Shown here: positions 15,183 to 22,172 of the stretch, piece by piece
Layout: each line of letters begins with the position of its first letter
Position numbering within the stretch: the stretch's first letter is position 1
Source of the DNA: a virus
Reading direction: 5' to 3' (one strand)
Length of the DNA stretch: 36,018 bases
IMG/VR virus record: IMGVR_UViG_3300017593_002037
Location: 1-36,018 of that record
Made by a program: the position numbers and the translations under genes
Notes under the pieces: generated by a model
Database searches by the model: none
Told to the model about the DNA's origin: nothing
What the model saw: the letters and a program-made list of their open reading frames with translations, nothing else

Positions 15183-15526
15183 TTTTTGCTTTTGACCTTC
15201 TCCACTGACTTTTTTACGTTGTCAGCGTTCCATACCATATCAAAAACTGCACTTGCTAAAGTCTGCACGAAGTTATTTTCTACTTGTGCTTGTGTAAACA
15301 TAGGCTTGCCTTTGTCATCAACTAGGGCTTTACTGATCCATTCGGACACAACGTTTTCTTGATTGGCCCACCGTAAAAATAACGACTCAGTTTCGATGAA
15401 AGGTAGTTGTTTGATACGAATATCAACGCTCATTTCTTCGCCATTGTGGAAAAAAGTGACCGTTTCCTCACGCACTTGTGAGACAAGGCTACCTGACTTA
15501 ATGTCTGCTAGATACAATTTTGCCAT
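15173..15526 (-). CDS. tail assembly chaperone G-like
   Basis: A 117-aa protein directly after the tail tube gene, in the position of lambda gene G. It has a beta-rich N-terminal half, an aromatic helical middle (ESLFLRWANQENVVSEWISKAL) and a Lys-rich tail (KKSVEKVKSKKAS) encoded by A-rich codons that hold the slippery site. It presumably chaperones the tape measure protein together with the frameshifted G-T product. AGAGGA lies 8 nt before the ATG. A G-only product ends at the TAG at 15173-15175, 7 nt after the slip site. Confidence 0.8.
   Translation of the reverse strand: MAKLYLADIKSGSLVSQVREETVTFFHNGEEMSVDIRIKQLPFIETESLFLRWANQENVVSEWISKALVDDKGKPMFTQAQVENNFVQTLASAVFDMVWNADNVKKSVEKVKSKKAS
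15182..15188 (-). promoter_or_regulatory. candidate -1 frameshift slippery site
   Basis: Minus-strand CAAAAAG is read as C-AAA-AAG in the G frame. Slipping back one base joins the G frame to the open T frame and bypasses the TAG just downstream. This is the standard tail-chaperone arrangement of siphophages. Confidence 0.6.
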
Positions 15527-15551
15527 TTCAGCAATCCTCTAAAAATAGTTA

Positions 15552-15569
15552 AACCCCAATTAAGGGGCT
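15552..15569 (-). terminator. weak hairpin between tail tube and chaperone genes
   Basis: A 4-bp CCCC/GGGG stem with a 6-nt loop is followed by only three Ts on the minus strand. It could reduce readthrough and so set the ratio of tail tube to chaperone, but it is weak as a terminator. Confidence 0.35.
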
Positions 15570-15601
15570 TGTCGTTCGTTTATTTCGTTAGCGTTTCAAG
15601 C

Positions 15602-16099
15602 TTACGGCGTGACAGTCTTAAACGCAGTGACGGCTCTAGTCTGACGCTTCATAGCGACTGCATGCTTAACCAGTGAATCAGGATCAAACGTTGGCGCACC
15701 TGCTTTTAATCGCGCCGTGAAGACGGTCCAAGTGCGCGTCTCGGGCAGCGTGACCTCAGAAGTCACTAGCGAGGGTTCGACGCCCGTGCCATCCGACCAT
15801 CCCACATAGACTTCCACCAATTCTTTATCTTCTGCGAGTTGCAGCAGTGTCATATGCGTAGCGTTTTCGGGATCCGTGTTAATCGTAAGTGAGCCTTCGC
15901 CGGGTTTGTTGAGTCCGTACGTTGATGTAGCAGAATCTGGCTCATCAAGACAGGTGTCATCAATTTCAGTAGGACTGTCATCACCCAGCACAACGCCAGT
16001 GATACAGTCCATTCTAGTTAGAGTTGGCGCAGATTCTTCGCCGTGTTTAATCCAAACTTTGGTGCCTTGCGTTAAGACGCCTTTTTCTTTCTTAGCCAT
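15602..16099 (-). CDS. major tail tube protein
   Basis: A 165-aa major tail subunit that polymerises into the tail tube. The N-terminus (GVLTQGTKVWIKHG, then LTRMDCITGVVLGDDSPTEIDDTCLDEP) and the beta-strand pattern fit the lambda gpV / HK97-type tail tube family. The order tube, chaperone G, G-T, tape measure supports the call. GGGAG lies 8 nt before the ATG. It is of normal length for a tube protein without the extra Ig-like domain. Confidence 0.85.
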   Translation of the reverse strand: MAKKEKGVLTQGTKVWIKHGEESAPTLTRMDCITGVVLGDDSPTEIDDTCLDEPDSATSTYGLNKPGEGSLTINTDPENATHMTLLQLAEDKELVEVYVGWSDGTGVEPSLVTSEVTLPETRTWTVFTARLKAGAPTFDPDSLVKHAVAMKRQTRAVTAFKTVTP

Positions 16100-16130
16100 G
16101 ATATTGGCTCCCAGTGTGGTTGGTAAATAG

Positions 16131-16493
16131 TTAACGCGCTAATATCCAGTTCGCATCAAAGCCGCGGCCGTACAGCTTAGCCTTGCTATCATGCTGACTG
16201 ATTGAGGGGTTTAATATCCAAGAGTGTTGCTCAAGCACTGTACGCACTGCATCGCGTATTTCGTAAGCTGTCTTTGCATCTGTTGCGTAGACCATTAGCT
16301 GGTACTGCGTGTCGTCAAAAACTGCCGGTTCGTCCAAATGATTGTTTGCCTGACCTGATATGGCTTGCCAGACGATGTATGTTGGGGCTGTGCCATGGGG
16401 CGCTACGTCTTCAAAAACTTTTGCCTCCACGTCAATAAGCGCAGCAAGGCCAGCATCAGCTTTGAGCATACGGTATATGGGTAAAAAGCTCAT
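16131..16493 (-). CDS. tail completion protein, DUF3168-like
   Basis: A 120-aa protein whose pattern (IYRMLKADAGLAALI at the start, PTYIVWQAISG in the middle, YQLMVYATDAKTAYEIRDAV after it) matches the DUF3168 family, the tail terminator found between HK97-gp10-like and tail tube genes. It should cap the tail so that it can join the head. The ATG overlaps the stop of the upstream 57-aa gene as ATGA, so translation is coupled. Confidence 0.8.
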   Translation of the reverse strand: MSFLPIYRMLKADAGLAALIDVEAKVFEDVAPHGTAPTYIVWQAISGQANNHLDEPAVFDDTQYQLMVYATDAKTAYEIRDAVRTVLEQHSWILNPSISQHDSKAKLYGRGFDANWILAR

Positions 16494-16663
16494 AGCTTGC
16501 CCACCTTGTCTTTTAATGCCTTGTCGATAACATCAGACATAGACACCCATTCTTTAAAGCTAACTTCCACAATATCAGCGTTAGATTTACGACCAGATGG
16601 CGGCACTTGAGTGATTAAAATACGGTCTTCTAAAATTTCGGTTGTTATGTTTGAATCGCTCAT
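16490..16663 (-). CDS. small hypothetical morphogenesis-cluster protein
   Basis: A 57-aa protein (MSDSNITTEI... ending KALKDKVGKL) that fills the gap between the HK97 gp10-like and DUF3168 genes. It overlaps both neighbours by ATGA start-stop junctions, strong evidence that it is translated. No domain is recognised. It contains WVSMSDVIDKALKDKV, probably a helix. Its place among head-tail joining proteins is the only clue to function. Confidence 0.65.
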   Translation of the reverse strand: MSDSNITTEILEDRILITQVPPSGRKSNADIVEVSFKEWVSMSDVIDKALKDKVGKL

Positions 16664-17112
16664 AACTTTGCAATCTCCTTGTCGAGCTCGGCGCTGTATG
16701 CGCGAGTAAATTCAGCCAACATTGCATCATGATTGTTATTCAAAGCTGGTCGTAAAAAAGGAGTTGCTGACTGATGGGCGGTACCAAACTCTTTAAGGCG
16801 CCAATACCAAGTGTCGCCGCCAGAGTTAGGCTTACCTGATTGCGCTCGTTTTTTAGCGCCGCCTTTTACGCCTACTTTCATCACAACACTATCAACACCT
16901 TTAGTTTTACCGGGCTTAGTAACGATATTTTTCCAAATCTTTTCAGGACTGTTTTTGTCATCAAAGGCCTTAGCGTCCTGCACTGCTGCTTTTTTGACGA
17001 TATTCATTGCTTTACGTGATGCACGAGTAGCAGCATTCTTAGCTTTACGCTGATTGCCAAGCTGACGTAGTTTGGCTTGCACTTCATCAAGCCCAGTGAT
17101 TTCGTTTGCCAT
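16660..17112 (-). CDS. HK97 gp10-family head-tail protein
   Basis: A 150-aa basic protein with the gp10-family layout: GLDEVQAKLRQLG N-terminus, many Lys/Arg, then WYWRLKEFGTAHQSATPFLRPAL, a family hallmark near the C-terminus. It acts in head-tail joining or tail completion. I start it at the ATG at 17112 (MANEITG); a GTG three codons earlier (17121) is possible but sits too close to the AGGAG. The stop overlaps the next start (ATGA). Confidence 0.85.
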   Translation of the reverse strand: MANEITGLDEVQAKLRQLGNQRKAKNAATRASRKAMNIVKKAAVQDAKAFDDKNSPEKIWKNIVTKPGKTKGVDSVVMKVGVKGGAKKRAQSGKPNSGGDTWYWRLKEFGTAHQSATPFLRPALNNNHDAMLAEFTRAYSAELDKEIAKL

Positions 17113-17120
17113 GATTAGCA

Positions 17121-17585
17121 CTACTCCTCGATTGCCGGAAGGCTTTCCACCAGTCCCGCTAGCGCTTTAAGTAATGGTTCCGTGCTGCCCACCCCAAAGA
17201 CATCAATTAGCTCCTGATCCGGACTTTTAAACTGCTCAATACCACCGCTCAAATTGAACGTTGTGTATTCCACGCCCGTATCGCTATCATCAAGCCCTTG
17301 GCTATCTATAGCAAAAATACGGCCTTTCCAAATAATGCGCATGGTTGTATCAATATCCAGTCCAGTACGGTACCGGACCTTCATCCGCGCTGTGATTTCA
17401 GAGTCTGCAGCCTGTGCACTGAGCAAGTCTTTAGTAGAGAGCGGCGTTACCTTTGCATAGACTTTTTTGTAAAATATCCACTCTGACGGCAACTCATATC
17501 CATCGTCATCACGCCCGCCTTTAACGTAGCTTTGGACAGTGACTCGGTGTCGTAGCTCGCCAGCTTGCAATGCCATATCAACCAT
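17121..17585 (-). CDS. phage head-tail adaptor (head closure)
   Basis: A 154-aa protein with the pattern of the phage head-tail joining family (SPP1 gp16-like): LRHRVTVQSYVKGGRDDDGY, then WIFYKKVYAKVTPLS, and MRIIWKGRIFAIDSQGLDD. It should close the connector after packaging. The family-typical start is MALQAGELRHRV at 17576; the ATG at 17585 is three codons further out. Residues after about 115 extend beyond the usual length. The gene overlaps the coiled-coil gene upstream by 8 nt. Confidence 0.8.
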   Translation of the reverse strand: MVDMALQAGELRHRVTVQSYVKGGRDDDGYELPSEWIFYKKVYAKVTPLSTKDLLSAQAADSEITARMKVRYRTGLDIDTTMRIIWKGRIFAIDSQGLDDSDTGVEYTTFNLSGGIEQFKSPDQELIDVFGVGSTEPLLKALAGLVESLPAIEE

Positions 17586-17820
17586 CCATATCTAAAAATC
17601 TAGGCCCTGTTTCCTCATCGTCATCTTGTTGATCGATGAGCTCGCTTAATATTTCATCATTCTGTTCAATCAAACGTAATATCGTTTGTTCTTTAGCATT
17701 AGATTGCTCAATCAAAACGTTATTTTGTTCGACCAGTTTAGTCACTAGCGTTATTAAGCTTGGCAATAAGTCGCTTTGCTCGTCTTCTGGCTTCATCGGT
17801 TCGTTGTCTAATCCACTCAC
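17578..17820 (-). CDS. small coiled-coil protein
   Basis: An 80-aa very acidic protein. Residues about 22-66 form a coiled coil with repeated L-(I/V)-E-Q-(N/S) units (LVEQNN, LIEQSN, LIEQND), with acidic ends. It starts with GTG at 17820 and has GAGG six bases upstream. It lies between the gp6-like connector and the adaptor gene, an unusual extra gene in the head-tail cluster. The function is unknown; it may oligomerise as a spacer or accessory head protein. Confidence 0.6.
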   Translation of the reverse strand: MSGLDNEPMKPEDEQSDLLPSLITLVTKLVEQNNVLIEQSNAKEQTILRLIEQNDEILSELIDQQDDDEETGPRFLDMDG

Positions 17821-17852
17821 GTCGGGCCTCGCATCCTTTACATGACATAATG

Positions 17853-18161
17853 TTAAATTCCCATATTTCGATAGGGCTGTAGCAGTGAAGCCACACCCAT
17901 CGGCACCTCATTCATTGATGACTCAGACACCGCTTCGCGATGGGCATACCAGTGGCCAATCAGCATCAATGTCGCTTGATCAATAGATGGGTTATCGATC
18001 ACGCCATCAGGATCATCATCCGGTACCATTAATTCATAGATAGTCCGATCAAGATGCATCTCCACATGGTCACGAGCGGAGGCCATATAACCAGTCAATA
18101 GCGCATCTTCATCATCATGATCAATACGGCATTGATACTTGACCTGCTCAAGTGTGACCAT
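17853..18161 (-). CDS. gp6-like head-tail connector
   Basis: A 102-aa connector subunit of the HK97 gp6 type. It begins VTLEQVKYQCRIDHDDEDALL, the conserved opening of the family (a helix followed by D-D/E-D), with a second helical part containing ATLMLIGHWYAHREAV and a C-terminal LLQPYR motif. It should form the ring between portal and adaptor. It lies directly after the two small head proteins and before the adaptor gene. Confidence 0.85.
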   Translation of the reverse strand: MVTLEQVKYQCRIDHDDEDALLTGYMASARDHVEMHLDRTIYELMVPDDDPDGVIDNPSIDQATLMLIGHWYAHREAVSESSMNEVPMGVASLLQPYRNMGI

Positions 18162-18163
18162 GG

Positions 18164-18373
18164 TTAATCTGCCTTATCTTTTACTTCAGTTGGTTTTGAT
18201 ACTTTGGTTTTAGCCGCTTCCGCTTTCACAACTACAGCTTGAGGCGTTTCAATTTCGACAGCGTGACCTTTTTCAACCAGTTGCGCGCCATGGGCTTTAT
18301 CGACTTCAATAATGGTATCGCGCGGCGTCACGGTACGATCTACCATCATGAATCTAAGAGTTTTAATTCGCAT
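18164..18373 (-). CDS. small head-associated protein, paralogue 1
   Basis: A 69-aa protein with an N-terminal beta domain (LRFMMVDRTVTPRDTIIEVDKAHGAQLVEKGHAVE) and a Lys/Ala-rich tail. The domain repeats the plan of the next gene upstream (18413-18661): a short strand, then a D/E-V motif, then xQLxxKGxAxE. The pair lies between the major capsid and connector genes, where head decoration or fibre genes often lie. The role is inferred from position; the name is not established. Confidence 0.6.
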   Translation of the reverse strand: MRIKTLRFMMVDRTVTPRDTIIEVDKAHGAQLVEKGHAVEIETPQAVVVKAEAAKTKVSKPTEVKDKAD

Positions 18374-18412
18374 AATGATTACTCAGCTTATTTAGCAGGC
18401 TATCCTTCAGCC

Positions 18413-18661
18413 TTATTTCTTTGTATTGGCAGCGGCTTCTTTCGCCTTAGCCTCTTTTTCAGCTTTCGCAGCAGCTTCTTTCTCGGCTTTTTCAGCAGCC
18501 GCTTTAGCCTTAGCGTCATCATCAGCTTTTTTCTCAGCAGCCGCTTCGGCATAGCCTTTATCAATCAGTTGTTGACCTGTGATATCGGTAAACTCACCGA
18601 CTTCACCAGCGGTATATGTCTGATTGCCCATGCAAATAACATCGTTAAATTTAACTTTCAT
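18413..18661 (-). CDS. small head-associated protein, paralogue 2
   Basis: An 82-aa protein: a compact N-terminal domain (VKFNDVICMGNQTYTAGEVG, then TGQQLIDKGYAEA) followed by a 45-residue Ala/Lys/Glu tail (EKAEKEAAAKAEKEAKAKEA) that should be one long charged helix. It follows the major capsid gene after a terminator and has AGGAG six bases before the ATG. It is similar in plan to the 69-aa protein downstream, so the two look like a tandem duplication. The long helix may project from the capsid or bind DNA. Confidence 0.65.
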   Translation of the reverse strand: MKVKFNDVICMGNQTYTAGEVGEFTDITGQQLIDKGYAEAAAEKKADDDAKAKAAAEKAEKEAAAKAEKEAKAKEAAANTKK

Positions 18662-18716
18662 GACCTGCTCCTTTTAGTAAGGCAAAAACAACTTAATAAA
18701 TTGGTTTTGGCTTAAT

Positions 18717-18755
18717 AAAAAAACGAAACCCGCGATACGAGTTTCGTTTTTTGTG
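18717..18755 (-). terminator. intrinsic terminator after capsid gene
   Basis: The stem ACGAAAC(C/T)C...GAGTTTCGT is followed by about eight Ts on the minus strand, directly after the major capsid stop codon. It could hold back downstream genes relative to capsid. Confidence 0.8.
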
Positions 18756-18777
18756 TTATTAACGATAGTTTTTAAAC

Positions 18778-20001
18778 TTATGGTCCGACAGTTAGCGAGC
18801 CTTTAACGAATGCCTGCGGACGATATACGGCCAATGCCAAGCGTTCTTCAGCACGGATTGAGACCATGTTTTTCTCAAAGTCATCGGCGTTCTCAGTAGA
18901 GACGACCACGTTTGCATCTTCACGGTCGAAGATTTGCGCGGCATCTGCAAACGAGCCCGTCAAGAAGTTACCAAGCATGCCCGCCTGATTAGTCTGAGCG
19001 ACTGGCAGACCCCATAGGCGCGCTTCTAACGTACCAAACGGATTGCTGAATAAGTAGCCTTTGGTATTGGCATCTTTAATCAGCTCAATATCAGTCCAGT
19101 CGATATCATGCATGACGTGACCAGTTGCTGATAGCTCTGCTAATGTGACTTGCAGCATTGCCAAACGCATCACATCCAAGCTGTTTGAAGGCGTGGTCTT
19201 AGTACTAGGATTGGCAAAGGCAGTCGCTTGCGTATAGATACCGTGCAAGTTATTACCTACACCACTACCGAATAGCAGCTGAGTATCTTCCACACGCTTC
19301 AAGCCGTTAAGCAAACGGCCATTAATAATGCTGCGTAGCTGTGGCAAGTCATCAAGCGTCTGCTTGGCAACTTTCATCAAGTGAGCGACAGTCTTGACAC
19401 CAGAAAGCACCTCTTCAAAAGTGATATCTGAATAGGGCTTGGTGGTGTTCTCAGCAACTGGCGCAGCATTGTTAGTGAATAGCAGCTCACGCAGATAAGC
19501 CACCGCGTTTGATTCGGTATCGCCAGGGGCTAACAAGTCGCGTACGGTTAATCGCTGGTTCGGATTGGTGACAATCTGAGTGCTACCGTCTACCGGATTG
19601 ACCGCAAAAGAAGTCAGAGCGGCGCGTGGGACATCGATAGCTAAGCGGCGACCCGCAGAGACATTATTGCTAAATTCGATAATACTATCGTTAGCGATAA
19701 CCAAATCACCAGCGCGATTCTTTGCAGCGCCTTGATTGCCATTACCACTACCAATCCGCGCAAATAGCTGCTCAGCCTCGCCCAATTCACTTTGCAGCTT
19801 GTTTTGAGTATCTCGCATGGTATTTAAGTCGGTAAGTAGCTTATCGACTTCGTTTTTAGTTTTGTCTGATAACGCGCCAGCGCGCTTAGCTTCTTTCAAA
19901 GCGTTTTCAGCGGCGGGTAGTGTTTTTTCGGTCAGCTCTTTAACTTGGGCATTAACCTGTTTGAGCTGCTCGGCGGTTTGATCTTTATTTTGATCAGTCA
20001 T
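18778..20001 (-). CDS. major capsid protein, HK97 family
   Basis: A 407-aa capsid precursor. Residues 1-100 form a charged coiled-coil delta (scaffold) domain (AEQLKQVNAQVKELTEKTLPAAENAL...) that the upstream ClpP-type protease should remove. The mature part begins near residue 100 and shows HK97-fold signatures: DLVIANDSIIEFSNN, LLAPGDTESNAVAYLRE (E-loop side), FGSGVGNNLHGI and LWGLPV, ending VKGSLTVGP. Start ATG at 20001 (MTDQNKD); an in-frame TTG at 20016 is less likely. Neighbours are protease and portal upstream and terminator downstream. Confidence 0.93.
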   Translation of the reverse strand: MTDQNKDQTAEQLKQVNAQVKELTEKTLPAAENALKEAKRAGALSDKTKNEVDKLLTDLNTMRDTQNKLQSELGEAEQLFARIGSGNGNQGAAKNRAGDLVIANDSIIEFSNNVSAGRRLAIDVPRAALTSFAVNPVDGSTQIVTNPNQRLTVRDLLAPGDTESNAVAYLRELLFTNNAAPVAENTTKPYSDITFEEVLSGVKTVAHLMKVAKQTLDDLPQLRSIINGRLLNGLKRVEDTQLLFGSGVGNNLHGIYTQATAFANPSTKTTPSNSLDVMRLAMLQVTLAELSATGHVMHDIDWTDIELIKDANTKGYLFSNPFGTLEARLWGLPVAQTNQAGMLGNFLTGSFADAAQIFDREDANVVVSTENADDFEKNMVSIRAEERLALAVYRPQAFVKGSLTVGP

Positions 20002-20012
20002 AATATTTTCTC

Positions 20013-20038
20013 GCAAAAAAGGCCGCCAAAAGGCGACC
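20013..20038 (-). terminator. intrinsic terminator between protease and capsid
   Basis: A 7-bp stem, GGTCGCC/GGCGGCC with one G-U pair, has a TTTT loop and is followed on the minus strand by six Ts. It sits just upstream of the capsid ribosome site. Confidence 0.75.
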
Positions 20039-20058
20039 GTATGAATGAATAGGTTTAT

Positions 20059-20907
20059 TTAGTCTAGTTTGATTGAGTCAATCGCATTTTGCAGATCACC
20101 AATCAATCCGCTCAGGTCAATGCCAGCGTTTTGCGTAGCATCTGGTTGAGTAGCGCTAGGCGTACTCTTTAAATCTTTTACAAGGCCACGGCGCTCTTTG
20201 CGAGACATGCCCGCCTGCGCCATGATTAAATCTAGTTTGTGCGCTGCAATGCGCTCTTTAGCAGTATTATTGGTCTGTTCGGTGACGACATCAGAGTCTA
20301 AGAAGCTGTCAGCCATGCCAGTTTCGACCGCTGTTTTGCCGTTAATCCATGTTTCTTTATCCATCTGCTCGGATAATTCAGTAGCAATAATGCCGCTTTT
20401 AACATGATAAATATCAGCGATAGTGCTATCGATTTGCTCTAAGAAGTCCGAGACTTCGCGCATATCATTGCGATTGCCAAACACACCAGTCCAAGCGTTA
20501 TGAATCATAAAGAAGCCAGCGCGGGCAATCTTGACCTCATCAGCAGCCATAGCAATAAACGACGCTGCGCTTGCGGCCATACCCAAGATGCGCACAGTGA
20601 CATTACCTTCGTATTCGCGCAGTAGGTTGTAGATTGCTAAGCCTTCGAACACATCGCCGCCGGGTGAATTAATATTGACCACGATATCGGCGCTACCGAA
20701 GCGCTTAAGTTGCGCGCTGATGGTCTTGCCAGTGATACCGCCATCAGTCCACCAGTCGTAACCAATTGGCTCCAAGATGTTAATGACGTTTTCATCATCG
20801 CTATCGGCAGCTTTAATATCTGGATTCCAATTACTAAAAGCGATTGGCATCTTTACATCATGCTTTGGCTCAAAATCAGCCTTTGGCATCATCGTTCGCT
20901 TGCTCAT
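20059..20907 (-). CDS. ClpP-type head maturation protease
   Basis: A 282-aa serine protease that cleaves the capsid scaffold domain. ClpP-fold motifs: INSPGGDVFEG (oxyanion region, 79-89), GMAASAAS with candidate nucleophile Ser113, and FFMIHNAW with His136. A helical, charged C-terminal tail (about 215-282) may bind the scaffold. The open frame reaches 20946, but ATG at 20907 has AGGAG nine bases upstream. The N-terminus overlaps the portal gene end by 32 nt. This is typical of HK97-type head clusters. Confidence 0.92.
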   Translation of the reverse strand: MSKRTMMPKADFEPKHDVKMPIAFSNWNPDIKAADSDDENVINILEPIGYDWWTDGGITGKTISAQLKRFGSADIVVNINSPGGDVFEGLAIYNLLREYEGNVTVRILGMAASAASFIAMAADEVKIARAGFFMIHNAWTGVFGNRNDMREVSDFLEQIDSTIADIYHVKSGIIATELSEQMDKETWINGKTAVETGMADSFLDSDVVTEQTNNTAKERIAAHKLDLIMAQAGMSRKERRGLVKDLKSTPSATQPDATQNAGIDLSGLIGDLQNAIDSIKLD

Positions 20908-22156
20908 CGGTGGCAACTCCTTTGTAGTTCGTGCCCACTTGATCAAGCGGGATTAATGCTGATTGAATAGTATATTTATCACCACCTTCAATCGGCGGCA
21001 TATTTTCTTTAGACCGGACTTCATCGCGGTTTATCCAACCGTTATTCAGACCTGATGAATAGTATTCAGAGCGTGTTTTGCTGTCTGCTCGTAGCAAGCC
21101 TTCGACATTGAACTCAACGTAATACTTGTCGCTATCAAGTTTGCCAATAAGACAACGTAGTATCTCTTGCTCAATATTGACTAGCAGCGGTCTAAATGTG
21201 TACTTCAAAAAGTGTAAGTCTTGCGCTTCAGCAGAAGCCGCCCATGAGCTTTGTTTGTCAAAATGACCAATCATAATGGGCGATACACGGAACCAACGAC
21301 AGATCTCTTCAATCTCAAAAGAGCGTGTCTCTAGCATCTGCGCCGCTTCTGGGTTCATGGTCACGCCGTTGTACTGCATGCCATGCTCAAGCACCATTGT
21401 CTTGCCAGCATTGCTACTGCCCATAAACCGCTCAATATGCTTACTAAGTGTAGTGCGTTGCTCCTTGTTAAGCTTTTGATCAGTAGTCAAAAATCCAGAC
21501 GTCTGCAAACCGTTCTCAAAAAACTTGCCAGCTGCTTGCTCAGCGGATGCAGCAGTTGCAAAAGTCTCACGTCCCTTGTTAATCGTAAATATACCCATCA
21601 CACCATCGACACCAAATGCGCGAATATGCATGACATCTTTATGACCAATTTCACGCCGCGTACCTTCATCTGTGTAGTGATACTGCAACAGCTGATTATT
21701 TTTATTACGAGTCACACTTACGTGCTGTGGCAAAAGAGGCTCTAGAGAGATAATTCGCTTGCCTGTAATATTGCGTTTGATCTCTACATAAGCATTACCC
21801 CAAAGCAGTAGGCTTGCCACAATCATTTGCATGAATCGTGCTGGCGTCATCTCATAATTGGGCGAACGACACAATAAATCGTATAGAGGGTGCTGTTTGG
21901 CCACCACGCGACTACCGTCAGCTTTAGTTTCATAAACCTTTAGCGGCAAGGTTGATACTGTCTCAGCGACTAAGCGCACGCACGAAAAAACAGTACTAAG
22001 CTGTAATGCGCTATCAACAGTGACGTTTTTACCACTGGCTGTTCTGGTCGATATATTGTCGCTAGGCGTTAGACTCAGATGTCCATCCAAGCCTAAAAAA
22101 CTGATTGCGGCTTTTGCAGCTTTTGCAAAACGCTTGGGCTTGATTAGATTAAGCAC
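20876..22156 (-). CDS. portal protein, HK97 family
   Basis: A 426-aa portal, the dodecameric ring through which DNA enters the head. Family features: STVFSCVRLVAETVSTLPLKVYE near residues 54-76, HPLYDLLCRSPN, LLLWGNAYVEIKRN, and EICRWFRVSPIMIGHFD at about 286-302. A C-terminal NNGWINRDEVRSKENMPPIEGGD motif is typical. It lies between large terminase and protease, as expected. The stop overlaps the protease start by 32 nt, suggesting coupled translation. Confidence 0.95.
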   Translation of the reverse strand: MLNLIKPKRFAKAAKAAISFLGLDGHLSLTPSDNISTRTASGKNVTVDSALQLSTVFSCVRLVAETVSTLPLKVYETKADGSRVVAKQHPLYDLLCRSPNYEMTPARFMQMIVASLLLWGNAYVEIKRNITGKRIISLEPLLPQHVSVTRNKNNQLLQYHYTDEGTRREIGHKDVMHIRAFGVDGVMGIFTINKGRETFATAASAEQAAGKFFENGLQTSGFLTTDQKLNKEQRTTLSKHIERFMGSSNAGKTMVLEHGMQYNGVTMNPEAAQMLETRSFEIEEICRWFRVSPIMIGHFDKQSSWAASAEAQDLHFLKYTFRPLLVNIEQEILRCLIGKLDSDKYYVEFNVEGLLRADSKTRSEYYSSGLNNGWINRDEVRSKENMPPIEGGDKYTIQSALIPLDQVGTNYKGVATDEQANDDAKG

Positions 22157-22172
22157 ATTGAATCCTTAAATA

